64,000 bases of DNA from Allomuricauda ruestringensis DSM 13258 (GCF_000224085.1 NC_015945.1:248001-312000), one strand, 5' to 3'; shown: positions 18,551 to 27,361, numbered from the stretch's first letter. The notes: generated from the sequence alone by a model not told the origin. Numbers and translations: made by a program.

Positions 18551-19411
18551 TTATTCCTTACCAGCTTTAAACAAAAAGTCCTTTTCCTCCTTGGACAAAC
18601 TTTCATAGCCAGATTTACTGATTTTATCCAAAATGGAATCTATCTTTTTTTGTTTGGCCTGTTTATCGTAATCCGCTTTTCTGCTAGATGATGTTTTTTT
18701 CTTGTAGACCGTTTTCATGGGTGCTTTCTTTTCTTTTGGTTTGAAAAGGGCAATAATAGCGCTCCTCAATTTGGTAAAGCCAGAACCAATATCGTTGCCT
18801 TTGAACAGTTGCCGGGCATACATATACCCCAAAAATGCACCTCCCAAATGGGCCATTCCACCACCAATATTGTCGCCCATGCCAATGAGCACCAAATCCT
18901 TGACCACCAAAGCGACACCAATATACCATAGTTTGATGTTGAAGAAAATAACACGAACTTCTTGGTTGGGAATATAGGCACAAACGAAAATAAGCACAGC
19001 GTTTACACCTGCAGATGCTCCAATTAAAGCTGTATTGGAATTGACCAAGGTCGGGAATACATTGTAACTGAGGAGAAATACCAACCCACCCAATATCAAC
19101 CCTAAAAAGTAAACGTTGATAAAGCGTTGGGCATCAAAAAGGTTCAAGAATATCCGACTGGCAAAATAGAGTATGATCATATTCCAAAAAATATGACCAA
19201 AACCTGCGTGAAAAAAAGAATACGTGACCAAAGACCAAGGCTGAGCCAAAAATTCAAAGAAATCCTTGGGCAAGTGGAACCATTGCGAAAAAGACTGCCC
19301 AAACAATGCCCCTGAAAGTCCGTCTATTAGAAAAATCAGAACATTAACGGCTATAAGCTTTTCGGCAATGCTTAACCTAGCAAATTGATATCGAACCCCT
19401 CCACTCATCAT
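18551..19411 (-). CDS. Rhomboid family intramembrane serine protease with C-terminal DUF6576-like tail
   Basis: A 286-residue protein with a six-TM rhomboid core. The nucleophile is S133 in GASAG and the partner is H188 in AHLGGAFLGY; HAGFGHIFWNM is the L1/TM2 motif. A basic linker (about 205-245) leads to a small C-terminal helical domain ending in SLSKEEKDFLFKAGKE, typical of Bacteroidota rhomboids. Both catalytic residues are present, so it is predicted to be an active intramembrane protease. It lies three bases after a second rhomboid gene. Confidence 0.9.
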   Translation of the reverse strand: MMSGGVRYQFARLSIAEKLIAVNVLIFLIDGLSGALFGQSFSQWFHLPKDFFEFLAQPWSLVTYSFFHAGFGHIFWNMIILYFASRIFLNLFDAQRFINVYFLGLILGGLVFLLSYNVFPTLVNSNTALIGASAGVNAVLIFVCAYIPNQEVRVIFFNIKLWYIGVALVVKDLVLIGMGDNIGGGMAHLGGAFLGYMYARQLFKGNDIGSGFTKLRSAIIALFKPKEKKAPMKTVYKKKTSSSRKADYDKQAKQKKIDSILDKISKSGYESLSKEEKDFLFKAGKE

Positions 19412-19414
19412 AAT

Positions 19415-20149
19415 CTAATCCCACCGTTTATTGTTAAACTGATTCTTTTTCCAGTACCACATCATTATAAAACCAATTAAAGCACCGCCAATGTGTGCAA
19501 AATGTGCCACCCCGGTATTAACATTGCCTATTCCAAAAATGAGGTCAACGGCAATAAGAATGGGCACAAAGTACTTCGCTTTTATCGGTACGGGCAAAAA
19601 GATAAGCATCAGTTTTGCCTCCGAATACATAAATGCGAAGGCCACCAAAATACCATAAATAGCTCCCGATGCCCCAACTGCTGGTGTATTGAAAGCCATC
19701 AACATGCTATCCACCGTACTTTTTCCAACAATATCGTACCAACCGGGACTATATTGACCATTGGCCAAAATATCTAAAATCTGTGTACGGGCAATACCTG
19801 CACCTTCCAAAGCACTCATTCCCTCGTTGAAGAGAAAATAATTCACTCCCGTATGCAATGCAGCAGAACCTAATCCTGCCGAAAAATAGAAGAAAAGGAA
19901 CTTGTTCCTGCCCCAAATGCGTTCCAAAGGCGTACCAAAAGCCCAAAGCGCGTACATATTAAAAAGAATATGCATAAAGTTACCGTGCATAAACATGTGG
20001 GTAACCACCTGCCACCATTCAAAATTGGAGTTTTTGGGAAACCAAAGTGACATCCATTGGTACATTTGGTCTCCATATAGTTGTGTGGCAAGAAACATGA
20101 TCACGTTAATGATCAAAATATGCTTTACTGCCTCGGTAAGTCTACCCAT
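19415..20149 (-). CDS. Rhomboid family intramembrane serine protease
   Basis: A 244-residue rhomboid with S161 in GASGAIYG and H219 in HFAHIGGALIGF forming the serine-histidine dyad, and HMFMHGNFMHILFNM as the L1/TM2 motif. It is a close but distinct paralogue of the next gene and carries only a short basic tail. It starts on the base next to the mutL stop. The function of the tandem pair is unknown; in other bacteria rhomboids process membrane proteins or assist quality control. Confidence 0.9.
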   Translation of the reverse strand: MGRLTEAVKHILIINVIMFLATQLYGDQMYQWMSLWFPKNSNFEWWQVVTHMFMHGNFMHILFNMYALWAFGTPLERIWGRNKFLFFYFSAGLGSAALHTGVNYFLFNEGMSALEGAGIARTQILDILANGQYSPGWYDIVGKSTVDSMLMAFNTPAVGASGAIYGILVAFAFMYSEAKLMLIFLPVPIKAKYFVPILIAVDLIFGIGNVNTGVAHFAHIGGALIGFIMMWYWKKNQFNNKRWD

Positions 20150-21997
20150 TTAATTGAATTTTTTATCGATATCCCCTTCGGAGATAATGGTGTACGTTAT
20201 TTTTTGAAAAGGGCTCAAAGTAGGTTCTTTGCAAGCAAAAAGATTGTTCACCAAGGTCAATTGCGATTCTTGGTCCAAAACATCCCCTGTTCTTACAGCC
20301 AAATTTCTACTGAGTGCCTTGGCCAACATTTCGGCTTGCGAAATGGAACTATCGGCGTAACCCTCCATATAATCCGCAATCAAGCGATCCAATACCGTGC
20401 CAATTCCACTTTCGGGAACCATCATGGGCACGCCTGTCACTTTTACAGTTTCTTCTTCCAAACTCTGGAAAGCAAATCCAATGTTTGTCAGACTTTCTTT
20501 AATTTCTTGCAGCACCGCCAATTCCTGTTTATTAAAGGTCAATTCCAAAGGAAACAGCAATTGTTGGCTCACACCCTCTTTAACGGTAATCTCACCTAAA
20601 AACTTTTCAAAGAGAATCCGTTCGTGCGCCCTGTTCTGATGGATGACCAACATCCCTGATTTTACCGTGCTTACCACATATTTTCGGCGCAATTGAAACG
20701 TACTGGCCAAATGTTCTTCGACATCCTTGTCCGAATACAACGTTCCTTGCTCCTCACTTTCCGACTCAATAACTACACTACTAAACTCGTTGTGGTCATT
20801 TTGATTGCCAAGACCTTCGTACAAATCTTCCCAACCTTTGGTGCTTTGTTTACGGAAACTGTTACCTGTATTTTTCTTGGTCGGAGCTTCCTGAAACGGA
20901 TTAAACGTAGCGTCCACAGTCACTTTTGGAATCACGACTCCTTTTTCTTTGTAGGAATATGGAGTGTCTAGATTGGGGTCATGGTCAAAATCCAATACTG
21001 GGGCCACGTTGAATTGCCCCAGACTATGTTTTATGGTAGACCTTAAAATCGCATACAAAGTGTTCTCATCATCAAACTTTACCTCGGTTTTGGTGGGATG
21101 AATGTTGATATCGATAGAGGAAGGATCCACATCCAAAAACAAAAAATAACCTGGGTAGGTGTCGGATTTAATCAACCCTTCAAAAGCAGCGACCACAGCA
21201 TGATGCAAATATGGACTCTTTATGAATCGGTTATTGGCAAAAAAGAACTGCTCACCCCTACTTTTCTTGGCAAACTCGGGCTTACAGATAAAGCCAGAAA
21301 CTTTTACTACCTCGGTTTCTTCGTTCACAGGTACCAATCGGCTTTCCATTTTACTACCAAATATGTGTACAATGCGTTGACGATGTTTTGCAATTGGTAG
21401 ATTAAAGATTTCCGAGCCGTTATTGTAAAAATGGAACTCAATATTGGGATGCACCAAGGCTACCCGATGAAACTCATCCGTAATATGGCGAAGCTCCACT
21501 TGGTTCGATTTTAAAAAGTTTCGCCTTGCGGGAATATTGAAAAACAGGTTTTTGACAGATATGGACGTTCCTTTTGGAGTCGCTACGACATCTTGGGAAA
21601 CAATCTTGCTGCCTTCAATCTTAAGGTGGGTTCCCACCTCATTGGACGAAGTTCTGGTTTGCATATCCACATGGGCAATCGCGGCAATGGAGGCCAAGGC
21701 CTCTCCCCGAAAACCTTTGGTCTCAAGATTAAACAAATCCTGAGCGGATGATATTTTGGATGTGGCATGCCGCTCAAAAGACAAGCGGGCATCCGTTTCG
21801 CTCATACCAACACCATCATCAACTACTTGGATAAGTGCTTTACCACCATCCTTGATGATCAATTTAATGGAAGTTGAACCTGCATCAATGGCGTTTTCCA
21901 TGAGCTCCTTTACTACGGAAGCGGGTCGTTGGACCACCTCCCCTGCTGCTATTTGGTTAGCGACATGGTCCGGTAAAAGTTTAATGATGTCCGCCAT
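20150..21997 (-). CDS. mutL: DNA mismatch repair protein MutL
   Basis: A 615-residue GHKL ATPase that couples MutS mismatch recognition to strand processing. The N-terminal ATPase motifs are complete: VVKELMENAIDAG, DDGVGM and TKGFRGEALASI. The C-terminal domain lacks the endonuclease signature of most non-enterobacterial MutL: where DQHAxxER would be (about residues 450-462) it reads HQNRAHER, and the CPHGRP metal box is replaced by CKEPTLSP near the end. It is therefore predicted to lack the zinc-dependent nicking activity. It is first-but-one in an operon with two rhomboids and an EEP protein. Confidence 0.95.
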   Translation of the reverse strand: MADIIKLLPDHVANQIAAGEVVQRPASVVKELMENAIDAGSTSIKLIIKDGGKALIQVVDDGVGMSETDARLSFERHATSKISSAQDLFNLETKGFRGEALASIAAIAHVDMQTRTSSNEVGTHLKIEGSKIVSQDVVATPKGTSISVKNLFFNIPARRNFLKSNQVELRHITDEFHRVALVHPNIEFHFYNNGSEIFNLPIAKHRQRIVHIFGSKMESRLVPVNEETEVVKVSGFICKPEFAKKSRGEQFFFANNRFIKSPYLHHAVVAAFEGLIKSDTYPGYFLFLDVDPSSIDINIHPTKTEVKFDDENTLYAILRSTIKHSLGQFNVAPVLDFDHDPNLDTPYSYKEKGVVIPKVTVDATFNPFQEAPTKKNTGNSFRKQSTKGWEDLYEGLGNQNDHNEFSSVVIESESEEQGTLYSDKDVEEHLASTFQLRRKYVVSTVKSGMLVIHQNRAHERILFEKFLGEITVKEGVSQQLLFPLELTFNKQELAVLQEIKESLTNIGFAFQSLEEETVKVTGVPMMVPESGIGTVLDRLIADYMEGYADSSISQAEMLAKALSRNLAVRTGDVLDQESQLTLVNNLFACKEPTLSPFQKITYTIISEGDIDKKFN

Positions 21998-22281
21998 TAT
22001 GGGTTTAGGAATATTGATAAATCAAAATCGATGATAAACAGGAACAGCAACACCAAAACGGCCACAATAATCCAAAAACGAAGCTTCAAATTTTTATCCC
22101 CTTCGGTCTGTAAATCATCAACCGCAGAAGTCAACTTATTCTTGAGCCCCCTTGTAGAGTGTGCCGTACTTCGAAATTTATCGAGTTTATGCTCAATTTT
22201 ATAAGGATTCCCCTCTCCCTTGTAATACCTGGGGGAGTAATCGAAGCTCTTATTTTTCCTAAGTTTTAAAGGGTTTCGCAT
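21997..22281 (-). CDS. Small tail-anchored membrane protein of unknown function
   Basis: A 94-residue protein with a basic, tyrosine-rich N-terminus, a charged middle and one C-terminal hydrophobic segment (about residues 70-88). Homologues in flavobacteria are often labelled riboflavin synthase subunit beta, a name not supported by the sequence, which has none of the lumazine synthase motifs. The stop shares one base with the mutL start, so the two are likely co-translated. Function unknown. Confidence 0.75.
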   Translation of the reverse strand: MRNPLKLRKNKSFDYSPRYYKGEGNPYKIEHKLDKFRSTAHSTRGLKNKLTSAVDDLQTEGDKNLKLRFWIIVAVLVLLFLFIIDFDLSIFLNP

Positions 22282-22374
22282 GGCATCCTTATCGCTGTAG
22301 CCTCAAAGGTACTCAAAATAGAAAAAAAGGGTTGGGCGTTTGTCCCAAAAAATGTTAACAGCTATCTAGATACT

Positions 22375-22479
22375 TGGGCAACCGGATAATTGGACTTGTT
22401 GGATTCTTGGATGTTCGGAAGTTGGATTGCCGAAGCATTGAACTTGTTCTTGATATTTTTGAACTTGAACTTTGAGCTT
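22375..22479. repeat. Degenerate TTGGA/TTGAA word repeat downstream of ribH
   Basis: This low-complexity stretch begins directly after the ribH stop. It contains TTGGATTC, TTGGATGT, TCGGAAGT and TGGATTGC in succession (period about 8) and a TTGAACTTGAACTTTGA run. It resembles the AGTT-type array inside mutB in base composition and word structure but is more decayed. The rest of the 198-base gap (22282-22374) shows nothing recognisable. Confidence 0.55.
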
Positions 22480-22962
22480 TTACTTGCCCAGAACAGCCAT
22501 TTGAATGGCGGCAATGGCAGCTTCAGTTCCTTTGTTTCCGTGTTTACCCCCGCTTCTAGCTTTGGATTGCTCAATGTTATCATCCGTCAACACACAAAAT
22601 ATCACGGGAACATCATACGCCACGTTTAAATCCTTGATACCTTGTGCTGTTGCACTGCATACGAAATCAAAATGACTGGTTTCGCCACGGATAACACTAC
22701 CTATGGCTATAACGGCATCAACTTTTTCCGTTTGAATTATTTTTTTGCAACCAAAGGTCAGTTCAAAACTTCCAGGTACGTTCCATCGAAGCACATTTTC
22801 AGGAAGTGCCCCGCAATCCACTAAAGCTTCTTCGGCACCATCATATAGTGCTTCGGTAATTTCGCCGTTCCATTCAGAAACAACAATCCCAAACCGAAGG
22901 TGCTTCGCATTTGGGATTTTGCTTTTATCGTAAACGGATAAGTTTTTGTTCTCTGTGGCCAT
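22480..22962 (-). CDS. ribH: 6,7-dimethyl-8-ribityllumazine synthase
   Basis: A 160-residue lumazine synthase, the penultimate enzyme of riboflavin synthesis; monomers assemble into pentamers or icosahedra. Recognisable segments are FGIVVSEWNGEIT, NVPGSFEL, AIGSVIRGETSHFD and FCVLTDDNIEQSKAR, with the catalytic histidine in ETSHFD. Length is standard. It follows the TPR gene after three bases. No FMN riboswitch is apparent, the upstream gene being directly adjacent. Confidence 0.95.
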   Translation of the reverse strand: MATENKNLSVYDKSKIPNAKHLRFGIVVSEWNGEITEALYDGAEEALVDCGALPENVLRWNVPGSFELTFGCKKIIQTEKVDAVIAIGSVIRGETSHFDFVCSATAQGIKDLNVAYDVPVIFCVLTDDNIEQSKARSGGKHGNKGTEAAIAAIQMAVLGK

Positions 22963-22965
22963 GGT

Positions 22966-23727
22966 TTAGTTTTGCGCCAACCCAATTAGGGCATCAACAC
23001 CATTGGCTTCTTGTGAGTTTGGATATTCTTCTTTGATGCGCTCAAAGTACCCTAAAGCTTTGCTTTTTTCCCCGAGTTCCAAGGCTACAACACCAGCTTT
23101 GTGTAAAAATCTTGGTGCAGTAAACTCGTTATCGCTGTGTGCAACGGCTTTTTCGTAATAATCCAATGCGTCTTCAGGCTGGTTCAATTGTGAGAAAGCA
23201 TCTCCAATTCCACCTTTGGCCATAGCTCCCATAATGTCGTCATCAGAAGAAAATCCTTCCAAATGTTCAATGGCTTGATCATATTGTTTCAGGTTCAAGT
23301 AGGTCATACCTGCTGAATATTTGGCCAAGTTCGCTGCTTTGGTACCGCTGTATTCCTCGATAATATCCAAGAAACCATACTTACCCTGAGCGCCGTTCAA
23401 TGCCAAAGTGAACAAAGAATCTTTCTCTGTTTCACTTGCTAAGGCTTGGTCAAAATATTGTTGTGGGTAAAAAAGTTCGTTTGCAGCGGTAGCTTCTTTT
23501 GGATTCTGGATAAATTGGTGGTAACCCAGATAGGCCAAAACACCCACGGCAATTACACCAATAACGCCTAAAATGTAGTTTTGGTTCTTCTGAACCCACT
23601 CTTCGGTTTTGGAGGCACTTTCGTCCAAAGTGTTGAAAACTTCAGCGGTTGTGCTGTCGTGTTCATCTAACTGAGCTTCCTCTTCCTTATTTTTTGGCTT
23701 AAAGCCTCTCTTCTTGTATGTTGCCAT
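22966..23727 (-). CDS. TPR-repeat membrane-anchored protein (YfgM/BamD-like arrangement)
   Basis: A 253-residue protein: basic N-terminus, one membrane segment (about residues 51-68), then a helical domain with at least three tetratricopeptide units between about 130 and 250 (for example YLNLKQYDQAIEHLEGF and PEDALDYYEKAV). The layout resembles YfgM, a periplasmic chaperone-network partner of the Sec translocon, but relation is by architecture only. It is transcribed from a well-formed promoter (23748-23775) together with ribH. Confidence 0.8.
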   Translation of the reverse strand: MATYKKRGFKPKNKEEEAQLDEHDSTTAEVFNTLDESASKTEEWVQKNQNYILGVIGVIAVGVLAYLGYHQFIQNPKEATAANELFYPQQYFDQALASETEKDSLFTLALNGAQGKYGFLDIIEEYSGTKAANLAKYSAGMTYLNLKQYDQAIEHLEGFSSDDDIMGAMAKGGIGDAFSQLNQPEDALDYYEKAVAHSDNEFTAPRFLHKAGVVALELGEKSKALGYFERIKEEYPNSQEANGVDALIGLAQN

Positions 23728-23747
23728 CCGTCATTTAATTGGTCGCG

Positions 23748-23775
23748 CAAAAATAAAGTTTTTATCCAAAACCAA
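23748..23775 (-). promoter_or_regulatory. Promoter for TPR gene and ribH
   Basis: On the minus strand TTG (23773-23775) is followed after 17 bases by TATTTTTG (23748-23755), matching the Bacteroidota -33/-7 pattern. The -7 box ends 20 bases before the ATG. On the plus strand another TATTTTTG (23792-23799) could serve recF, but without a spaced TTG. Confidence 0.65.
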
Positions 23776-23854
23776 AAGGTTATTTATTCGTTATTTTTGG
23801 AATCCCGTTTTGGAGGGCTACCTTTTTAAATCCTAATTGTTTCTCTAACTTTTT

Positions 23855-24934
23855 ATGTTTTTAAGACATTTATCCTTAGTCAATTACAAGAATTTCGATT
23901 CCAAGACGCTGGAATTCGACCCTGTGATCAACTGTTTGGTGGGCGATAACGGAGTGGGAAAGACCAATGTTTTGGACGCTATTTACCATTTATGCTTTGG
24001 TAAAAGCTATTTTAATCCTGTGTCCACACAAAACATAAAACACGGCACGGAATTTTTTGTGGTCGAAGGTGAATTTGAGAAGCTCAACAGAACGGAAAAA
24101 ATACTTTGTTCTTTTAAAAAGGGGACCAAAAAAGTAATCAAACGCAACGATAAACCCTATGAAAAGTTCTCTGAACACATCGGTTTTTTGCCCTTGGTCA
24201 TCATTTCACCATCCGACCGTGACCTTATTTTGGAAGGGAGCGAGACCCGAAGGAAGTTTATGGACGGGGTCATTTCGCAATCGGACAAAGTATATCTGCA
24301 AAACCTCATCAAGTACAATAAAGTAGTCGCACAGCGGAATTCCTTGCTTAAATATTTTGCCGCCAACCGCACCTTTGACCGCGACACCCTGAGTATTTAC
24401 AACGAGCAAATGAATACCTTGGGAACGGCCATCCATCAAAAAAGGGTTGAGTTTATCGGTTCCTTTCTGCCCATTTTCAAGGAACAGTATCAAAATATCT
24501 CCGAGAAAGACGAGCAAATCGACCTCTCCTACGAAAGTCAGTTGAGCGATGACACACTTCAGAATCTCTTGGAAAAGAATATTGAAAAAGACAGAGCGTT
24601 GCAATACACCTCGGTCGGCGTTCATAAAGACGACCTCAGCTTTACCATTGCGGGACACCCCATTAAAAAATTTGGGAGTCAAGGTCAACAAAAATCCTTC
24701 TTGATTGCATTGAAACTAGCACAATTTCATTTTATAAAGAAACTGGCCGATACCACACCCATTTTATTGTTGGATGATATTTTTGACAAACTGGACGAAA
24801 ACCGAGTGTCCCACATCGTTGGGTTAGTAAAAGATGACAATTTTGGACAGATTTTCATTAGTGACACCCATGCTGACCGAACTGAAAATGTGGTCAAAAA
24901 CATCCATCAGAGCTATAAAATATTTACCTTGTAG
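23855..24934 (+). CDS. recF: DNA replication and repair protein RecF
   Basis: A 359-residue SMC-like ATPase that helps load RecA on gapped DNA. Walker [10 protein letters not shown] is at residues 30-38, the ABC-type signature FGSQGQQKS near 270 and Walker [15 protein letters not shown] near 305. It is not next to dnaA/dnaN, as often in Bacteroidota, but heads a short unit with a lipoprotein and a DUF721 protein. Confidence 0.95.
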   Translation: MFLRHLSLVNYKNFDSKTLEFDPVINCLVGDNGVGKTNVLDAIYHLCFGKSYFNPVSTQNIKHGTEFFVVEGEFEKLNRTEKILCSFKKGTKKVIKRNDKPYEKFSEHIGFLPLVIISPSDRDLILEGSETRRKFMDGVISQSDKVYLQNLIKYNKVVAQRNSLLKYFAANRTFDRDTLSIYNEQMNTLGTAIHQKRVEFIGSFLPIFKEQYQNISEKDEQIDLSYESQLSDDTLQNLLEKNIEKDRALQYTSVGVHKDDLSFTIAGHPIKKFGSQGQQKSFLIALKLAQFHFIKKLADTTPILLLDDIFDKLDENRVSHIVGLVKDDNFGQIFISDTHADRTENVVKNIHQSYKIFTL

Positions 24935-24938
24935 TATC

Positions 24939-25361
24939 ATGAGACGAATACTTACCTTATTATTGATTTTGGTGCTGTGGAGCTGTAATGATTCATCCGT
25001 AAATAAAGATGATTTGCGTTATTTGAATGGATACTGGGAAATTTCGGAGGTAGAATTTCCTGATGGAAGCAAAAAACAATATGCAGTAAATACCAGCATT
25101 GATTTTATAAAGTTTGAAGATGGGAAAGGTTACCGCAAAAAGATGCAGCCCCGGTTCGATGGCACTTACGATACTTCAAATGACGTGGAAGATTTTAGCA
25201 TATCCAACCTAAATGAAACCATCACCCTTCATTACACAAGTGAATTCAGTGAGTGGGAAGAAAAATTGGTGCAGTTGGACTCATTGACCTTTTCGGTAAT
25301 CAACCAAGAAGGGGTAACCTACAAATACAAACGCTTTGAACCTATCAAAATTCCAAAGTAA
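24939..25361 (+). CDS. Lipocalin-like lipoprotein
   Basis: A 140-residue predicted lipoprotein. The ATG four bases after the recF stop is chosen because it begins a signal peptide ending in the lipobox LWSC (Cys16); a longer in-frame extension would run into recF. The mature part has the pattern LNGYWEISEVEFPDG... of small flavobacterial lipocalin-like domain proteins of unknown ligand. It overlaps the DUF721 gene by one base (TAATG). Confidence 0.75.
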   Translation: MRRILTLLLILVLWSCNDSSVNKDDLRYLNGYWEISEVEFPDGSKKQYAVNTSIDFIKFEDGKGYRKKMQPRFDGTYDTSNDVEDFSISNLNETITLHYTSEFSEWEEKLVQLDSLTFSVINQEGVTYKYKRFEPIKIPK

Positions 25362-25657
25362 TGGCCAAACGACATAGCTCACATATACCATTAAGCGAAG
25401 CTTTGAGCGAGTTTATCCAAGAGAACAAACTCCAAAAAGGTATGGACAGGGTAGATACCAGAGAGGCGTGGGTAAAACTTATGGGCAATGGGGTAAACAA
25501 CTACACCACTGCCGTTGAACTAAGGAACGAAACGCTCTTTATCTCGCTCTCCTCTTCGGTTCTACGGGAGGAATTGAGTTTGGGCAAATCCAAAATCATT
25601 AAAATGATCAATGAGGAGTTAGGCAAGGAACTGGTGAAGAAGTTGGTCCTAAGATAA
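25361..25657 (+). CDS. DUF721 protein, DciA-like
   Basis: A 98-residue protein of the DUF721 family, which includes DciA, the replicative helicase loader/partner of bacteria lacking DnaC/DnaI. It shows the KH-like core with WVKLMGNGVNNYT, ELRNETLFISLSSSVLREEL and a C-terminal INEELGKELVKKLVLR. Position next to recF recurs for DciA-like genes. Role in loading DnaB is an inference from the family; the small size fits flavobacterial members. Confidence 0.75.
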   Translation: MAKRHSSHIPLSEALSEFIQENKLQKGMDRVDTREAWVKLMGNGVNNYTTAVELRNETLFISLSSSVLREELSLGKSKIIKMINEELGKELVKKLVLR

Positions 25658-25668
25658 AACCTTTCGTC

Positions 25669-25728
25669 ATGCTGAACCCGTTTCAGCATCTCATCTCTTT
25701 TTTAAGAGATTCCGCAACAAGTACGGAA
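25669..25728. repeat. Three consecutive short palindromes between DUF721 gene and ndk
   Basis: ATGCTGAA...TTCAGCAT (25669-25689), ATCTCTTttttAAGAGAT (25693-25710) and TTCCG...CGGAA (25710-25728) follow each other without gaps. The first has the look of flavobacterial dispersed intergenic repeats. The block lies between convergent genes and may help end plus-strand transcription. Confidence 0.6.
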
Positions 25729-25733
25729 TAAAT

Positions 25734-25760
25734 AAAAAAAGCCACCTTTTTGGGTGGCTT
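25734..25760 (-). terminator. Rho-independent terminator of ndk
   Basis: On the minus strand AAGCCACC pairs with GGTGGCTT around a six-base loop and is followed by a run of T residues (A-run 25734-25740 on the plus strand). It lies 24 bases after the ndk stop. Confidence 0.85.
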
Positions 25761-25783
25761 CAATTAAATATTGTATATCTGGT

Positions 25784-26203
25784 TTAGTATATTTCCCTAC
25801 CTGAAAAGTGGAAAGCACCTTCTATAGCAGCGTTTTCATCACTATCGGAACCGTGCACTGCATTCTCTCCAATACTGGCAGCATACAATTTCCTGATGGT
25901 TCCCTCAGCAGCTTCCTCGGGGTTGGTTGCCCCGATCAATGCACGGAAATCATCCACTGCATTGTCTTTTTCCAAGATGGCGGCAACGATTGGCCCTCTT
26001 GTCATAAATTCCACCAATTCACCAAAAAATGGACGCTCTTTGTGTATGGCATAGAATATTTCGGCATCCCTAGTGCTCAATTGTGTAAACTTCATGGCCA
26101 CAATCTTAAAACCAGCAGCCGTAATTTTATCCAAAATTGCACCAATATACCCGTTTTCAACGGCATCAGGCTTAATCATGGTAAATGTTCTATTTCCAGT
26201 CAT
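25784..26203 (-). CDS. ndk: Nucleoside diphosphate kinase
   Basis: A 139-residue enzyme that equilibrates nucleoside di- and triphosphates. [13 protein letters not shown] at the N-terminus and NAVHGSDS with the phospho-accepting H117 are diagnostic; length is normal. It has its own promoter (26220-26249) and terminator (25734-25760), so it is probably monocistronic. Convergent with the recF unit. Confidence 0.96.
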   Translation of the reverse strand: MTGNRTFTMIKPDAVENGYIGAILDKITAAGFKIVAMKFTQLSTRDAEIFYAIHKERPFFGELVEFMTRGPIVAAILEKDNAVDDFRALIGATNPEEAAEGTIRKLYAASIGENAVHGSDSDENAAIEGAFHFSGREIY

Positions 26204-26219
26204 TTTTTTAAATTTTGCG

Positions 26220-26249
26220 CAAACTTAAGCTTTTTCGCCCAAGGTACAA
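26220..26249 (-). promoter_or_regulatory. Promoter of ndk
   Basis: On the minus strand TTG (26247-26249), 19-base spacer, TAAGTTTG (26220-26227), then 16 bases to the ATG. This is the best match to the Bacteroidota housekeeping promoter in the window. Confidence 0.7.
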
Positions 26250-26252
26250 GGC

Positions 26253-27287
26253 TCAATAGCTTTGTTTTAACTCTTGGAGCACGACTCCGTTGTCCCCCAT
26301 AATCTTGAATTCGGCCTCTTTATTTTCAAAATTTAGGTTGATGACACCATAACTTTTATCGGAAACCACCTCCCCTACGCGATACTGATTGGGCTCGCCA
26401 CTAAAACTTGAGTACGAATGGGTAAGTCCGCTGCTGGTAAAATCCACTAAAGGATAAGCAAGGTCGGCAACATCGGCTCTGGAGAATTCCGAAATATGGC
26501 GATCACCAGACAGGATAATCACCCCCTTGGCTTTTGATTCAACAATCAAGTGTTCCAGTTTTTGCACTTCCAAAGGAAAATTGCCCCAAGTTTCAAAACC
26601 ATGTTCCCCAGAAAGCACCTGAATACTGGACATAATCAAATTGAAATCGGCATCAGAATCCTTAAGTTGGTTCTCCAACCATTGCCATTGCACTTCCCCA
26701 AGTACAGTTGCGGTGGAATCCGTAGTGGGTTTATATCGTTTTTCGGAATCCTCATCTTTGATGAGTTCACTTCTAAAGTAGCGGGTGTCCAACACAATTA
26801 CCTTTACTTTTCCAGCAGAAACCTCATATTCGTGAGAAGCATACACCCCCTCTTGATTCCTTCTTTCACTATCCTCTGGCACGCCCATAAAGTTCAAAAA
26901 GACCTGCTGGCTTTCTGCCTTTATAGCAAAATCAGAGCCTCCATCATTTAAACCAAAATCGTGATCGTCCCATGTTCCAATTATAGGTACTTCTTTTTTC
27001 AATTCAGCATAGCCTGCAACGGTGTCCTGCATCGCATAAATAGACCTCAATCTTTCCACATCATCCGTATCTGCGTAGACAATATCGCCGCCCCAAATCC
27101 ACAGGTTGGGGTTTTCATCCAAAATATCGTCCCAAAAAGGATTGGGTTCTTGCGACATATTGCACGACCCAAAGGCCACAACAAAATCAGGTGTTGGTTC
27201 CTCTTTAGCTTTTACCGTTTTATCTGCTTTCTGTTTACATGATGAAAACAGAAACAGGACGGTCAGGAAAATATAAAATTGCTTCAT
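26253..27287 (-). CDS. PhoD-like alkaline phosphatase family lipoprotein
   Basis: A 344-residue predicted lipoprotein (signal peptide, lipobox FSSC with Cys17) of the PhoD-like metallophosphatase family, acting on phosphodiesters or phosphomonoesters outside the cytoplasm. The metal-site motifs appear in order: FGSCN, WGGDIVYAD, GTWDDHDFG and LSGDRHISEFSR. The ATG at 27287 is chosen over an upstream in-frame TTG because the signal peptide begins there. The gene is divergent from nrnA; TATTTTTG at 27306-27313 (complement) is a possible -7 box. Confidence 0.85.
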   Translation of the reverse strand: MKQFYIFLTVLFLFSSCKQKADKTVKAKEEPTPDFVVAFGSCNMSQEPNPFWDDILDENPNLWIWGGDIVYADTDDVERLRSIYAMQDTVAGYAELKKEVPIIGTWDDHDFGLNDGGSDFAIKAESQQVFLNFMGVPEDSERRNQEGVYASHEYEVSAGKVKVIVLDTRYFRSELIKDEDSEKRYKPTTDSTATVLGEVQWQWLENQLKDSDADFNLIMSSIQVLSGEHGFETWGNFPLEVQKLEHLIVESKAKGVIILSGDRHISEFSRADVADLAYPLVDFTSSGLTHSYSSFSGEPNQYRVGEVVSDKSYGVINLNFENKEAEFKIMGDNGVVLQELKQSY

Positions 27288-27348
27288 AGTACACTTTTGA
27301 ATAACCAAAAATAGGGATAAACCAAGTTACCTCTATATTATATTATTG

Positions 27349-27356
27349 TATATTTG
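27349..27356 (+). promoter_or_regulatory. -7 promoter box immediately before nrnA
   Basis: TATATTTG matches TAnnTTTG and ends five bases before the nrnA ATG, so the transcript would have almost no leader. No spaced TTG was found. Confidence 0.4.
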
Positions 27357-27361
27357 GCCGC

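Noticed and set aside
21997..22281. Riboflavin synthase beta label for the small protein beside mutL
   Set aside because: No lumazine synthase motifs; the true ribH is at 22480-22962.
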